Source: Nemertoderma westbladi
Lineage: Eukaryota; Xenacoelomorpha; Nemertodermatida; Nemertodermatidae
Assembly: GCA_032718475.1 (NCBI GenBank)
Contig: JAUCBJ010002317.1
Span: forward strand, 18,564 to 82,563
Length of the DNA stretch: 64,000 bases
Direction: 5' to 3'
Position numbers and translations under genes: made by a program. The notes under the pieces were generated by a model, which saw only the letters and a list, made by a program, of their open reading frames with translations, did not search any database and was not told where the DNA came from. Position 1 is the stretch's first letter. The number at the start of each line of letters is the position of its first letter. Shown here piece after piece: positions 10,787 to 22,576 of the stretch.

Positions 10787-12273
10787 CTAGTGACGGGCCT
10801 AGCGGCCCGATAAGGAACCGACTTTTTATTTTATTAAATAAAAGAGACAACGAGAATTAGTATAGAACTAATAATTATGTAAAAATACAATCATATTTCA
10901 TACAATAATTATTAATAAATTCGATCTATTATTAGTTGCTCAATTCTAGAACAAAATCGACCTGCAACTAGTGAAGACCTCGTTTTGGAATTTCGAAACC
11001 ACGCTGGTGCGATGCGCGATATCGTGTTTAGTTAATAAATTGATAACTCCATCAATTCATGTGCAACCAGTAATAAGAAATCGCGATAAATGTAATTAAA
11101 TAAAAATTATTCTAGAAAAATTTTCCTCAAAAAGTATGAAGTCTTGGCATTGGTGACGCGAAACTAGGCTAGTGGGATTCAGGATATTGCGTTTAATATA
11201 AAAATCGAAAACGCTATCGAATTCCGTAAAGGCGTTTATAAAATACTGCAACTTTTTTGAAATTTGTAAAATTCTAGAACTGGAAAAAATTAATTTTTGA
11301 ACGGCGCTGTTTGGGGTTTCGAAACATGGATAGGCTGAAAAAGGACATCGAATTAAGTTGAAAAATGAAAACCCCATCCAATTTGGACAAAGCGTTCCGG
11401 AGTTATAGCGGATCGAAAAAAATTGACCCCCCCCAGTCGCCAAAAATTTACAGCAATTTAAAATTTTGCAAAAATTTTTTTTTGCGTTATTTTTGATGGC
11501 GAACCGATTGGCAGTACTGGCTACGAAAAATTTTTTTTTGAAATTTTTGGTCAGAAAAAAAAACATGGAAAAAGTATATTTTTAAAAAGATTTGATGTCT
11601 TTGCCTATGGTCAGAGAATGATCTAACTCTGTAACTTGGCAATCGCTCAAATCCATTCAGCTGAATGGCACAGTAGAGTAAACTAAAGTAAATTCCCTAT
11701 ACAATGTTCTGAAGGGGAGAGTTACAGAGAGTAATCCAACAATAAAACATTTTGCAATAATGTTGGCATTAATGTAGCCAACACACTGTGTACTTAAGTC
11801 ATTCAGCTTACATTAGCAGAGTGAGATGCTTCCATAGAATACATTGGGAAGAGTAATTCAGCTGAGGCGATATTAGATTTCAAACTAAACCAACCAGTTA
11901 ATAATGTTTGCTTTGACGGAAAGTGCAGGGCCTAAACAAACAGTATGGGTGTACTAAGTACAATATTCTTGGCAACCTCATCGATTTATACTAAGCCTTG
12001 TGTAGAAATCCATTACATTTAAGCCATTTTTCATCACGACACCAGCTGTTATTGGTGTTATTTTACATTGCGCCTATGGCGTTTTTTCGTTTATGTCTAT
12101 TTTTCGAGCCCACGGCTCATGGACGAAATAGCGGAACATACCAGGGACCTTAGAATCGCGGTATCTAGCCGCTGTGAAAATTTCATCAAAATCGTTAGAG
12201 TAGTTTTGGCTGTAGATCAGTCAGTCAGCCAGCCTCGAGCAATTCTTACAGTAATGAACCTCTCGGTTCCTAA
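10787..12273 (+). repeat. Array unit 1 (core B), leftmost
   Basis: First unit. It differs from internal units by a longer TTTTATTTTATTAAATAAA in the 5' end and by an upstream flank TCAATACTAGTG, both shared in form only with the last unit (43632). Core B is AT-rich, with ACCCCCCCCAG, AATTTTTT-type tracts and the 16-bp palindrome CCATTCAGCTGAATGG. Confidence 0.85.
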
Positions 12274-13530
12274 CTAGAGACAGCGTCAAGACGCCGTTAA
12301 GCAAGTCGGAAGTCGTCAATCAAAGGTAAGTTCCCTCAACAATGTTTACCTTTGTTCAGAAGGGAAGTGTTATTTATCTATGGTCAGAGAGAGATCCCAC
12401 TCTGTAAGTTGGCAATTGCTCAAATCCATTCAGCTGAATGACTCAGTAGAGTAAACTAAAGTAAATTCCCTCAGCCTCAACAATGTTTGCCTATGGTGTG
12501 AAGGGAATCTGACAGAGAATAATCTTAGCCACTAAATGTCATTCACCTAACAAAACATTTTGAATGCCACAGTGATTAACCCAATACAGATAATAAGCAG
12601 TTATTTTTATATTTCAAACTATAATGTTAGTGTAAGCCTTACAGAGTATCAGTATGAGGCTGAGTAAACATTCCGCCTTATAAGCATACAGCTTCCAATG
12701 TATTAATGTTTGCCAAAAGATTTAAAAATAAAATACAGTGCAATAGTACTCTGTAACCTACAGTCATTCAGCTTGCACTAAATATCAATCACCTATAAAA
12801 CATTTAAACATTTTGAATGCCACAGTGTGTAACCTGATACAGATAATAAGCAGTGATTTTTATGTTTTAAACTATAACGTTAGTGTTAGCCTTACAGTGT
12901 ATCAGTATGAAGCTGAGTAGTATAAGGCTGAGTAAACATTCCACCTTATAAACATACAGCCTCCACAGTATTAATGTTGGCATTAATGTAGCCGATACAC
13001 TGTATACCTAATAGTCATTCAGCAGGGGGAAGAGTTATTCAGCTGAGGCGGTAATAGATTGCAAACTAAACCAACCAGTTGGCAGCCTCATCGATTTATA
13101 CTAAGCCTGTGTAGAACCACAAACTAAATCAACCAGTTAATATTTGCTTTGACAGAGAGTGAGGGCCTAAACAAACAGTATGGGTGTACTGAGTACAATA
13201 ATCTTGGCAACCTCATCGATTTATACTAAGCCTTGTGTAGAAATCCATTACATAAGCCATTTTTCAGCAGGACACCAGCTGTCATTGGTGTTATTTCACC
13301 ATTGCGCCTATGGCGTTTTTTCGTTTATGTCTATTTTTCGAGCCCAGAGGCTATGGACGGAGTAGCCGATCATGCCAGGGACCTTAGAATCGCGGTATCT
13401 AGATGCTGTGAAAATTTCATCAAAATCGTTAGAGCAGTTTTGGCTGTAGATCAGTCAGCCAGTCAGTCAGCCAGCCAGTCAGTCAGTCAGCTAACAATTC
13501 TTACAGTAATCAAGTCTAACGACTTGCTAA
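12274..13530 (+). repeat. Array unit with core C (direct orientation)
   Basis: Starts at CTAGAGACAGCGTCAAGACG and carries a core different from A and B, with two diverged internal copies of a TAAACATTCCRCCTTATAA/TAGTGTRAGCCTTACAG segment. It ends in the constant 3' part with GACGGAGTAGCCGATCATGC and CAAGTCTAACGACTTGCTAA instead of the usual GAACC hairpin. The reverse complement of this module is found at 21483-22576. Confidence 0.8.
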
Positions 13531-15011
13531 CTAGTGACGGGCCTAGCGGCCCGATAAGGAACCGACTTTTTATTTTAAATAAAAGAGACAACGAGAATTA
13601 GTATAGAACTAATAATTATGTAAAAATACAATCATATTTCATACAATAATTATTAATAAATTCGATCTATTATTAGTTGCTCAATTCTAGAACAAAATCG
13701 ACCTGCAACTAGTGAAGACCTCGTTTTGGAATTTCGAAATCACGCTGGTGCGATGCGCGATATCGTGTTTAGTTAATAAATTGAAAACTCCATCAATTCA
13801 TGTGCAACCAGTAATATGAAATCGCTATAAATGTAATTAAATAAAAATTATTCTAGAAAAATTTTCCTCAAAAAGTATGAAATCTTGGCATTGGTGACGC
13901 GAAACTAGGCTAGTGAGATTCAGGATATTGCGTTTAATATAAAAATCGAAAACGCTATCGAATTCCGTAAAGGCGTTAATAAAATACTGCAACTTTTTTG
14001 AAATTTGTAAAATTCTAGAACTAGAAAAAATTAATTTTTGAACGGCGCTGTTTGGGGTTTCGAAACATGGATAGGCTGAAAGAGGACATCGAATTAAGTT
14101 GAAAAATGAAAACCCCATCGAATTTGGACAAAGCGTTCCGGAGTTATAGCGGATCAAAAAAAATTGACCCCCCCCAGTCGCCAAAAATTTACAGTAATTT
14201 AAAATTTTGCAAAAAAAATTTTTTACGTTATTTTTGATGGCGAATCGATTGGCAGTACTGACTACGAAAACATTTTTTTGAAATTTTTGGTCAGAAAAAA
14301 AAACATTAAAAAGTATATTTTTAAAAAGATTTGTCTTTGCCTATGGTCAGAGAATGATCCAACTCTGTACTTGGCAATCGCTCAAATCCATTCAGCTGAA
14401 TGCACAGTAGAGTAAACTAAAGTAAATTCCCTATACAATGTTCTGAAGGGGAGACTGACAGAGAGTAATCCAACAATAAAACATTTTGCAATAATGTTGG
14501 CATTAATGTAGCCAACACACTGTGTACTAAACCGTCATTCAGCTTACATTAGCAGAGTGAGATATTCGCATAGAATGCATTGGGAAGAGTAATTCAGCTG
14601 AGGCGATAATAGATTTCAAACTAAACCAACCAGTTAATATTTGCTTTGACAGAGTGTCCTAGGGCCTAAACAAACAGTATGGGTGTACTGAGTACAATAA
14701 TCTTGGCAACCTCATCGATTTATACTAAGCCTTGTGTAGAAATCCATTACATAAGCCATTTTTCATCACGACACCAGCTGTTATTGGTGTTATTTTACCA
14801 TTGCGCCTATGGCGTTTTTTCGTTTATGTCTATTTTTCGAGCCCACAGCTCATGGACGAAATAGCGGAACATACCAGGGACCTTAGAATCGCGGTATCCA
14901 GCCGCTGTGAAAATTTCATCAAAATCGTTAGAGTAGTTTTGACTATAGATTAGCCAGTCAGCCAGTCAATCAGCCAACAATTCTTACAGTAATGAACCTC
15001 TCGGTTCCTGA
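13531..15011 (+). repeat. Array unit 2 (core B)
   Basis: Standard core-B unit of about 1.48 kb. It ends in GAACCTCTCGGTTCCTGA, one base different from the common CTAA ending. Confidence 0.85.
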
Positions 15012-15076
15012 CTAGTGACGGGCCTAGCGGCCCGATAAGGAACCGACTTTTTATTTCAAATAAAAGAGACAACGAG

Positions 15077-15507
15077 CTCGGCTCGGCTCGGCTCGGCTCG
15101 GCTCGGCTCGGCTCGGCTCGGCTTGGCTTGGCTCGGCTCGGCTTGGCTCGGCTCGGCTCGGCTCGGCTCGGCTCGGCTCGGCTCGGCTCGGCTCGGCTCA
15201 GCTCGGCTCGGCTCGGTTCAGCTCGGCTCGGCTCGGCTCGGATCGGCTCGGCTCGGCTCGGTTCGGCTCGGCTCGGCTCGGTTCGGCTCGGCTCGGCTTG
15301 GCACGGCTCGGCACGGCTCGGCTCGGCTCGGCTCGGCTCGGCTCGGCTCGGCTCGGCTCGGCTCGGCTCGGCTCGGCTCGGCTCGGTTCGGCTCGGCTTG
15401 GCTTGGCTCGGCTCGGCTTGGCTCGGCTTGACTCGGCTCGGCTCGGCTCGGCTCGGCTCGGCTCGGCTCGGCTCGGCTCGGCTCGGCTCGGCTCGGCTCG
15501 GCTCGGT
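15077..15507 (+). repeat. CTCGG pentanucleotide satellite (core A, unit 3)
   Basis: About 86 tandem CTCGG copies with scattered single-base variants (CTTGG, CTCAG, CACGG). The repeat has no stop codon in any of six frames, which explains the long LGSAR and SRAEP frames over it. Confidence 0.97.
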
Positions 15508-15520
15508 CTGAGTCGACTCC

Positions 15521-15774
15521 CCGTGCTGCTCGAAGGGCGCAAATACATATATCGAAGGGTCAAAGCAAAACTCACGTGCTGCTCGAAGGGACAAAGTCAA
15601 ACAATGTGTCTATTATTTGATGTAATCCATGTGCTGCTCGAAGGGCGCAAATACATATATCGAAGGCTCAAAGCAAAACTCACGTGCTGCTCGAAGGGAC
15701 AAAGTCAAACATTGTGTCTATTATTTGATTATCTCACGTGCTGCTAGAAGGGCGCAACTACATATATCGAAACA
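15521..15774 (+). repeat. E-box-containing subrepeats (core A, unit 3)
   Basis: Two alternating half-units of about 54 bp, both built on GTGCTGCTCGAAGGG. One half-unit continues CGCAAATACATATATCGAAG; the other continues ACAAAGTCAAACA and TGTGTCTATTATTTGAT. Most are preceded by CA, giving CACGTG E-boxes. Confidence 0.9.
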
Positions 15775-16391
15775 CGTTCGTGGGGACTTCGCGCAGCACG
15801 TAGTCGACAAGCCTTGGCATACGGTTCATATAGAGCAAATGGGGCATGTCTAGTTTGGACCCCATATCCCATGCTATAAATGTATTCATTTGATATACAA
15901 TCATATGTTAATCCGCTAGGTGGTGTCAAATTGTTATTCTGCAATTTCGTACTTACCAGTGCAGCACTGTACAGCAGTACCGTACCGGTAGGCCTATGTC
16001 ATTACTTCTGAGTCTCTAGCGGATCCCCAATTAAATGTCTTAACTTTTCAATTTCGTAAAAGATAGACTTCATGATTCTCTACAGGCCACCAAAATTTCA
16101 GCTCAGGAAAATGAGGCCTTCCCGAGAAATTTAACATTTTCTAAAAACCACATAATCTGCCGTAGCTGACGTCAGACTGCATGATTTTTCACCAAACTTT
16201 ACAAACTTTCTAAACTTTCTCTTTACTACTTACCTACTAAGTTTGGTTCAATTCCGAACGAGCGATGCCGAGAAATTCGCGTTCAAACATTTACCAGACA
16301 GACGGACGGACAGACAGACAGACAGACGGACATGCCCCATTTGCCCTATATGAACCGTATGCAAAGGCTCGCCGACTACGTGTCTCGCCCC
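15775..16391 (+). mobile_element. 617-bp MITE-like insertion in the array
   Basis: Terminal regions are inverted copies: 15799-15850 (CGTAGTCGACAAGCCTTGGC, ATACGGTTCATATAG, CAAATGGGGCATGTC) matches the reverse complement of 16329-16380. It is flanked by ACA on both sides (15772-15774 and 16392-16394). The other core-A units read through this point uninterrupted (CGAAACAAGCCCCTG at 18657, 28844 and 33850), so they are empty sites. A CAGACAGACGGA tetranucleotide tract precedes the right terminus. There is no transposase. Confidence 0.8.
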
Positions 16392-17279
16392 ACAAGCCCC
16401 TGTCTTGTATTTTAATTATATCAGAAATCCTTGCCTTCAGTACAAATATCTAAAAATTCATTCACCTGAAGTATGGGTAACATTATAAATTCGTTTTTCG
16501 CACAGTAGAGTTAACTAAGCAAAAATACCCTCCAGGTTGACTGAATGATTTTATTAATGTTTGCCATGCATAATGTACTATATTTGGGTACCATGACCCA
16601 CCCCCATTGAACAGCTTTGCTTACATCTGATAGAAAGTAATCCCAAATTAACATCCCTCTACGAAAATTATTTTAATTAAATACATACAACATAGCAGTC
16701 TACTCTACAGTCAACAGTTCACAATAACTAAAATGGCATTCAGCTTACCAGCTATTCGCATTAAGCTAATAGATATACGATTTCATTCGATTCAGTGAGT
16801 GTGTGAGGGCTATTGGGAGAGCAATCAGCTTATGATGTAATACATTAGAATCCCACGGCTTTTGTTTGCTTACTGTCTGAGTTGTAGAGTGAGGATAATA
16901 CTTGGCACAGAAAGCATTTCCTTGTTAGGTGGCCATTCCTATAGAATAGCATTACTAGGCTATCTCTATCCATTTTTCATGAGTGCCAGCTGGTGTTTTT
17001 ACCATTGCGCCTATGGCTTTTTTCGTTTATCTCTATTTTTCGAGCCCAGAGGCTATGGACGGAGTAGCGGATCATGCCAGGGACCTTAGAATCGCGGTAT
17101 CTAGATGCTGTGAAAATTTCATCAAAATCGTTAGAGTAGTTTTGGCTGTAGATCAGCCAGCCAGTCAGCCAGTCAGCTAACAATTCTTACAGTAATGAAC
17201 CTCTCGGTTCCTAACTAGTGACGGGCCTAGCGGCCCGATAAGGAACCGACTTTTTATTTCAAATAAAAGAGACAACGAG

Positions 17280-18320
17280 CTCGGCTCGGTCTTGCACGAT
17301 TGGGCACGATTTAGTTCGACTTGGCTTGATTGGCTCGGTTTGGCTCGATTAGGCTCGGCTCGGCTCGATCTGTCTCGACTCAGCTTGATTCGGCTCAATC
17401 AGCTCGATTGGGTTCGACTCGGCTCGGTCCAGCTCGACTTGGCTCAATTGGGCTCGATTCAGCTCAATCTGCTCGAATCGGCTCAATTGGGATTGATTGG
17501 GCTTGACTCGGATCGATTTGGCTCAACTTGGCTCAGTCTGGCTCGATTGGGCTCGACTTGGCTCGGTCCGGCTCAATTGGGCTCGACTAGGCTTGATTGG
17601 GCTCGACCCGGCTCGATTGGGCTCGACTCGATTCGATTTGGGCTTGACTCGGCTCAGTCTGGCTCGACTCGGCTCGATTGGGCTCGACTCAGCTTGATTG
17701 GGCTCAATCCGGGCTCAATTTGGCGTGACACGGTCGACACGGCTCGGCTCAGCTCGGCTCGGCTCGGCTCGGCTCGGCTCGGCTCGGCTCGGCTCGGCTC
17801 GGCTCGGCTCGGATCGGCTTGGCTCGGCTCGGCTTGGCTCGGCTCGGCTCGGCTCGGCTCGGCTCGGCTCGGCTCGGCTCGGATCGGCTCGGCTCGGCCC
17901 GGCCCGGCTCGGCTCGGCTCGGTCTGAGTCGACTCAGCTCGATTCGGATCGATTGGGTTCGACTTGGCTCGGTCCGGCTTGACTTGGCTCAATTGGGCTC
18001 GATTCGGCTCAATCCACACGACTCGGCTCGAATGGGATTGATTGGGCTTGACTTGGCTCGATTTGGCTCAACTTGGCTCAGTCCGGCTCAATTGGGTTCG
18101 ACTTGGCTCGGTCCATCTCAATTGGGCTCGACTAGGCTCGATTGGGCTCGACTCGGCTCTATTGGGCTCGACTCGACTCGATTGGGCTTGACTCGGCTCA
18201 GTCTGGCTCGACTCGGCTTAATTGGGCTCAACTCGGCTCTGTTCGGCTCGATTGGGCTCGACTCGGCTTGATCACCTCGATTGGTTCTATTCGGCTCAAT
18301 CGGTATGATTCGGCTCGATT
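17280..18320 (+). repeat. Degenerate CTCGG-derived satellite (unit 4)
   Basis: A mix of 5- and 10-bp motifs such as GGCTCGATTG, GGCTCGACTC and GGCTCAATTG, with a purer CTCGG block at about 17741-17925. It looks like an aged satellite in which longer units evolved from CTCGG, with one younger re-expanded segment. Confidence 0.9.
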
Positions 18321-21300
18321 GACACACGATGCTGGAAGGGTCAAAGCCAAACTCACGTGCTGCTCGAAGGGACAAAGTCAAACAGTGTGTCTATTATTTG
18401 ATGTAACTCATGAGCTGCTCGAAGGGCGCAACATCATATATCAAGGGACAAAGCAAAACTCACGTGCTGCTCGAAGGGACAAAGTCAAACAGTGTGTCTA
18501 TTATTTGATGTAACTCACGCGCTGCTCGAAAGGCGCAAATACATTATATCGAAGGGTCAAAGCCAAACTCACGTGCTGCTCGAAGTGACAAAGTCAAACA
18601 TTGTGTCTAATATTTGATTAACTCACGTGCTGCTCGAAGGGCGCAACTACATATATCGAAACAAGCCCCTGTCTTGTATTTTAATTATAACAGAAATCCT
18701 TGCCTTCAGTACAAAATATCTAAAAATTAATTTACCTGAAGTATGGGTAACATTATAAATTCGCTTTTCACACACAGTAGTTAACTAAAGCAAATACCAT
18801 TCAGGTTGACTGAATGATTTTATTAATGTTTGCCATGCATAATGTACTATATTTGGGTCCCATGGCCCACCCCATTGAACAGCTTTGCTTACATCTGATA
18901 GAGAGTAATCCCAAATTAACTTCCCTCTACGAAAATTATTTTAATTAAATACATACAACATAGCAGACAACTCTGCAATCAACAGTACGCAATAACTAAA
19001 ATGGCATTCAGCTTACCAGCTATTCGCATTAAGCTAATAGATATTCGATTTCATTCGATTCATTGAGTGTGTGAGGGCTATTGGGAGAGCAATCAGCTTA
19101 TGATGTAATACATTAGAATCCCACGGCTTTTGTTTGCTTACTGTCTGAGTTGTAGAGTGAGGATAATACTTGGCAGAGAAAGCATTTCCTTGTTAGGTGG
19201 CCATTCCTATAGAATAGCATTACTAGGCTATCTCTATCCATTTTTCATGAGTGCCAGCTGGTGTTTTTATCATTGCGCCTATGGCGTTTTTTCGTTTATG
19301 TCTATTTTTCGAGCCCACGGCTCATGGACGTGTAACTTGGCAATCGCTCAAATCCATTCAGCTGAATGGCACAGTAGAGTAAACTAAAGTAAATTCCCTA
19401 TACAATGTTCTGAAGGGGAGACTGACAGAGAGTAATCCAACAATAAAACATTTTGCAATAATGTTGGCATTAATGTAGCCAACACACTGTGTACTTAAGT
19501 CATTCAGCTTACATTAGCAGAGTGAGATATTCTCATAGAATGCATTGGGAAGAGTAATTCAGCTGAGGCGATAATAGATTTCTAACTAAACCAACCAGTT
19601 AATATTTGCTTTGACAGAGTGTAGTGTCCTAGGGCCTAAACAAACAGTATGGGTGTACTAAGTACAATAATCTTGGCAACCTCATCGATTTATACTAAGC
19701 CTTGTGTAGAAATCCATTACATAAGCCATTTTTCATCACGACACCAGCTGTTATTGGTGTTATTTTACCATTGCGCCTATGGCGTTTTTTCGTTTATGTC
19801 TATTTTTCGAGCCCACGGCTCATGGACGAAATAGCGGAACATACCAGGGACCTTAGAATCGCGGTATCCAGCCGCTGTGAAAATTTCATCAAAATCGTTA
19901 GAGTAGTTTTGGCTATAGATTAACCAGCCAGCCAGTCAGCCAACAATTCTTACAGTAATGAACCTCTCGGTTCCTAACTAGTGACGGGCCTAGCGGCCCG
20001 ATAAGGAACCGACTTTTTATTTTAAATAAAAGAGACAACGAGAATTAGTATAGAACTAATAGTTATGTAAAAATACAATCATATTTCATACAATAATTAT
20101 TAATAAATTCGATATATTATTAGTTGCTCAATTCTAGAACAAAATCGACCTGCAACTAGTGAAGACCTCGTTTTGGTAATTTCGAAACCACGCTGGTGCG
20201 ATGCGCGATATCGTGTTTAGTTAATAAATTGAAAACTCCATCAATTCATGTGCAACCAGTAATAAGAAATCGCTATAAATGTAATTAAATAAAAATTATT
20301 CTAGAAAAATTTTCCTCAAAAAGTATGAAGTCTTGGCATTGGTGACGCGAAACTAGGCTAGTGAGATTCAGGATATTGCGTTTAATATAAAAATCGAAAT
20401 CGCTATCGAATTCCGTAAAGGCGTTAATAAAATACTGCAACTTTTTTGAAATTTGTAAAATTCTAGAACTAGAAAAAAATAATTTTTGAACGGCGCTGTT
20501 TGGGGTTTCGAAACATGGATAGGCTGAAAGAGGACATCGAATTAAGTTGAAAAATGAAAACCCCATCGAATTTGGACAAACCGTTCCGGAGTTATAGCGG
20601 ATCGAAAAAAATTGACCCCCCCCAGTCGCCAAAAATTTACAGTAATTTAAAATTTTGCAAAAAAAATTTTTTGCGTTATTTTTGATGGCGAATCGATTGG
20701 CAGTACTGGCTACGAAAAAATTTTTTTGAAATTTTTGGTCAGAAAAAAAAACATGGAAAAAGTATATTCTTAAAAAGATTTGATGTCTTTGCCTATGGTC
20801 AGAGAATGATCCAACTCTGTAACTTGGCAATCGCTCAAATCCATTCAGCTGAATGGCACAGTAGAGTAAACTAAAGTAAATTCCCTATACAATGTTCTGA
20901 AGGGGTGACTGACAGAGAGTAATCCAACAATAAAACATTTTGCAATAATGTTGGCATTAATGTAGCCAACTCACTGTGTACGTAACAGTCATTCAGCTTA
21001 CATTAGCAGAGTGAGATATTTCCATAGATTGCATTGGGAAGAGTAATTCAGCTGAGGCGATAATAGATTTCAAACTAAACCAACCACCAGTCAATGTTTG
21101 CTTTGACAGAGAGTGCAGGGCCTAAACAAACAGTATGGGTGTACTAAGTACAATAATCTTGGCAACCTCATCGATTTATTACTAAGCCTTGTGTAGAAAT
21201 GCATTACATAAACCATTTTTCATCAGGACACCAGCTGTCATTGGTATTATTTTACCATTGCGCCTATGGCGTTTTTTCGTTTATGTCTATTTTTCGAGCC

Positions 21301-21460
21301 CACGGCTCATGGACGAAATAGCGGAACATACCAGGGACCTTAGAATCGCGGTATCTAGCCGCTGTAAAAATTTCATCAAAATCGTTAGAGTAGTTTTGGC
21401 TGTAGGTCAGTCAGTCAGTCAGTCAGTCAGTCAGTCAATCAGTCAGCCACGAGCAATTCT
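17951..21460 (+). repeat. Near-identical 4,630-bp-offset duplication, copy 1
   Basis: The sequence from 17951 repeats at +4,630 (22581 onward) with almost no differences. One found by eye is 20573, ACCGTT, versus 25203, AGCGTT. The copies include the degenerate satellite, E-box repeats, the A/B chimeric junction and a whole core-B unit. Small differences begin near 21085, and the copies separate near 21460. Confidence 0.9.
18346..18660 (+). repeat. E-box-containing subrepeats (unit 4)
   Basis: Same 54-bp half-units as in unit 3 but more diverged, for example TGAGCTGCTC, CGCGCTGCTC and CATATATCAAGGGACAAAGC. Confidence 0.85.
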
Positions 21461-21482
21461 TACAGTAATCAAGTCTAACGAC
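19978..21482 (+). repeat. Array unit 5 (core B)
   Basis: A core-B unit whose last bases read CAAGTCTAACGAC, as in core-C units. Its near-identical duplicate (unit 6) ends in the usual GAACCTCTCGG. The change sits exactly at the axis of the palindrome at 21483-21489. Confidence 0.85.
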
Positions 21483-21852
21483 GTAGCAAGTCGTTAGACT
21501 TGATTACTGTAAGAATTGCTCGTGGCTGACTGATTGACTGACTGACTGACTGACTGACTGACTGACCTACAGCCAAAACTACTCTAACGATTTTGATGAA
21601 ATTTTCACAGCATCTAGATACCGCGATTCTAAGGTCCCTGGCATGATCGGCTACTCCGTCCATAGCCTCTGTGTTCGAAAAAAAGAGATAAACGAAAAAA
21701 ACGCCATAGGCGCAATGGTAAAATAACACCAATGACAGCTGGTGTCCTGATGAAAAATGGCTTATGTAATGCAATTCTACACAAGGCTTAGTATTAAATC
21801 GATGAGGTTGCCAAGAGTATTATACTTAGTACACCCATACTGTTTGTTTAGG
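21121..21852. repeat. Large near-perfect palindrome at an inversion junction
   Basis: Arms 21121-21482 and 21490-21852 are inverted copies of the constant 3' part, including the CAGT tetranucleotide tract. They are separated by only GTAGCAA. Arm identity is high, with a short diverged patch where the left arm has the GAGCCCACGGCTCATGG version and the right arm the version with CAGAGGCTATGGACGGAG. Confidence 0.92.
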
Positions 21853-22576
21853 CCCTACCAACCACTCTGTGCAAACAAACATCAACTGGTTGGTTTGCTA
21901 TTCTATAGGGAGCCACCTAACAAGGAAGTACATACAGTGCCAACTTTATAATCATTCACTGGGTTAGGCGGCTATTACAGCCTCAGCTGAATAACTCTTC
22001 CCAATGCTTTCTATGGCGATCTACAAGGTTACTCTCTCTTCTATGTTAATTGACGTGTAAGCTGATTGACTGTTAGTTACACAGTGTGTTGGGTACTATT
22101 GGATTGCACTGTATTTATAATAATAATTGTTTTATTTTTAAATCTTTCGGCCAACATTAATTCTGTGGAGGCAGTATGCTTATAAGGTGGAATGTTTACT
22201 CAGCCTCATACTGATACTGTGTAAGGCTAACACTAACATTATAGTTTGAAATATATATATCACTGCTTATTATCCGTATCAGGATACACACTGTGGCATT
22301 CTAAATGTTTTATACTGTAGGTGATTGACATTGTGCAAGCTGAATGACTGTTAGTTCTTTCAGACCATAGCCAAACATTGTTGAGGGAATTTAGTTTAGT
22401 TCACTCTACTGTGCCATTCAACTGAATGAATTTGAGCAATTGCCAAATTACAGAGTGGGATCTCTCTCTGACCATAGGTAAATAGCCCTTCCATTCTGAC
22501 CATAGGTAAACATTGTTGAGGGAATTTATATTTGATTGATGACTTCCGACTTGCTTAACGGCGTCTTGACGCCGTC
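21483..22576 (-). repeat. Inverted core-C unit
   Basis: Read on the minus strand, this is the same module as 12274-13530, running from GACGGCGTCAAGACGCCGTT through the TAGTGTTAGCCTTACAC-type segment to the constant 3' part. It is the only unit in the array in reverse orientation. Confidence 0.85.
22558..22575. repeat. 18-bp perfect palindrome at a breakpoint
   Basis: ACGGCGTCTTGACGCCGT, an 8-bp stem with a TT loop, lies directly at the junction between the inverted core-C unit and the second copy of the duplicated block. Confidence 0.8.

Larger units (their letters stand above)
15012..17214 (+). repeat. Array unit 3 (core A, with inserted MITE)
   Basis: The constant 5' end runs straight into CTCGG satellite (15077-15507), then E-box repeats, then an A-specific 800-bp stretch and the constant 3' end. 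A 617-bp element interrupts it at 15775-16391. Confidence 0.85.
17215..19977 (+). repeat. Array unit 4 (A/B chimera)
   Basis: Begins as core A with a degenerate CTCGG tract. In the constant 3' part, right after CGGCTCATGGACG at about 19330, it switches into the second half of core B (TGTAACTTGGCAATCGCTC). This is a recombination junction between two unit types. Confidence 0.8.
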
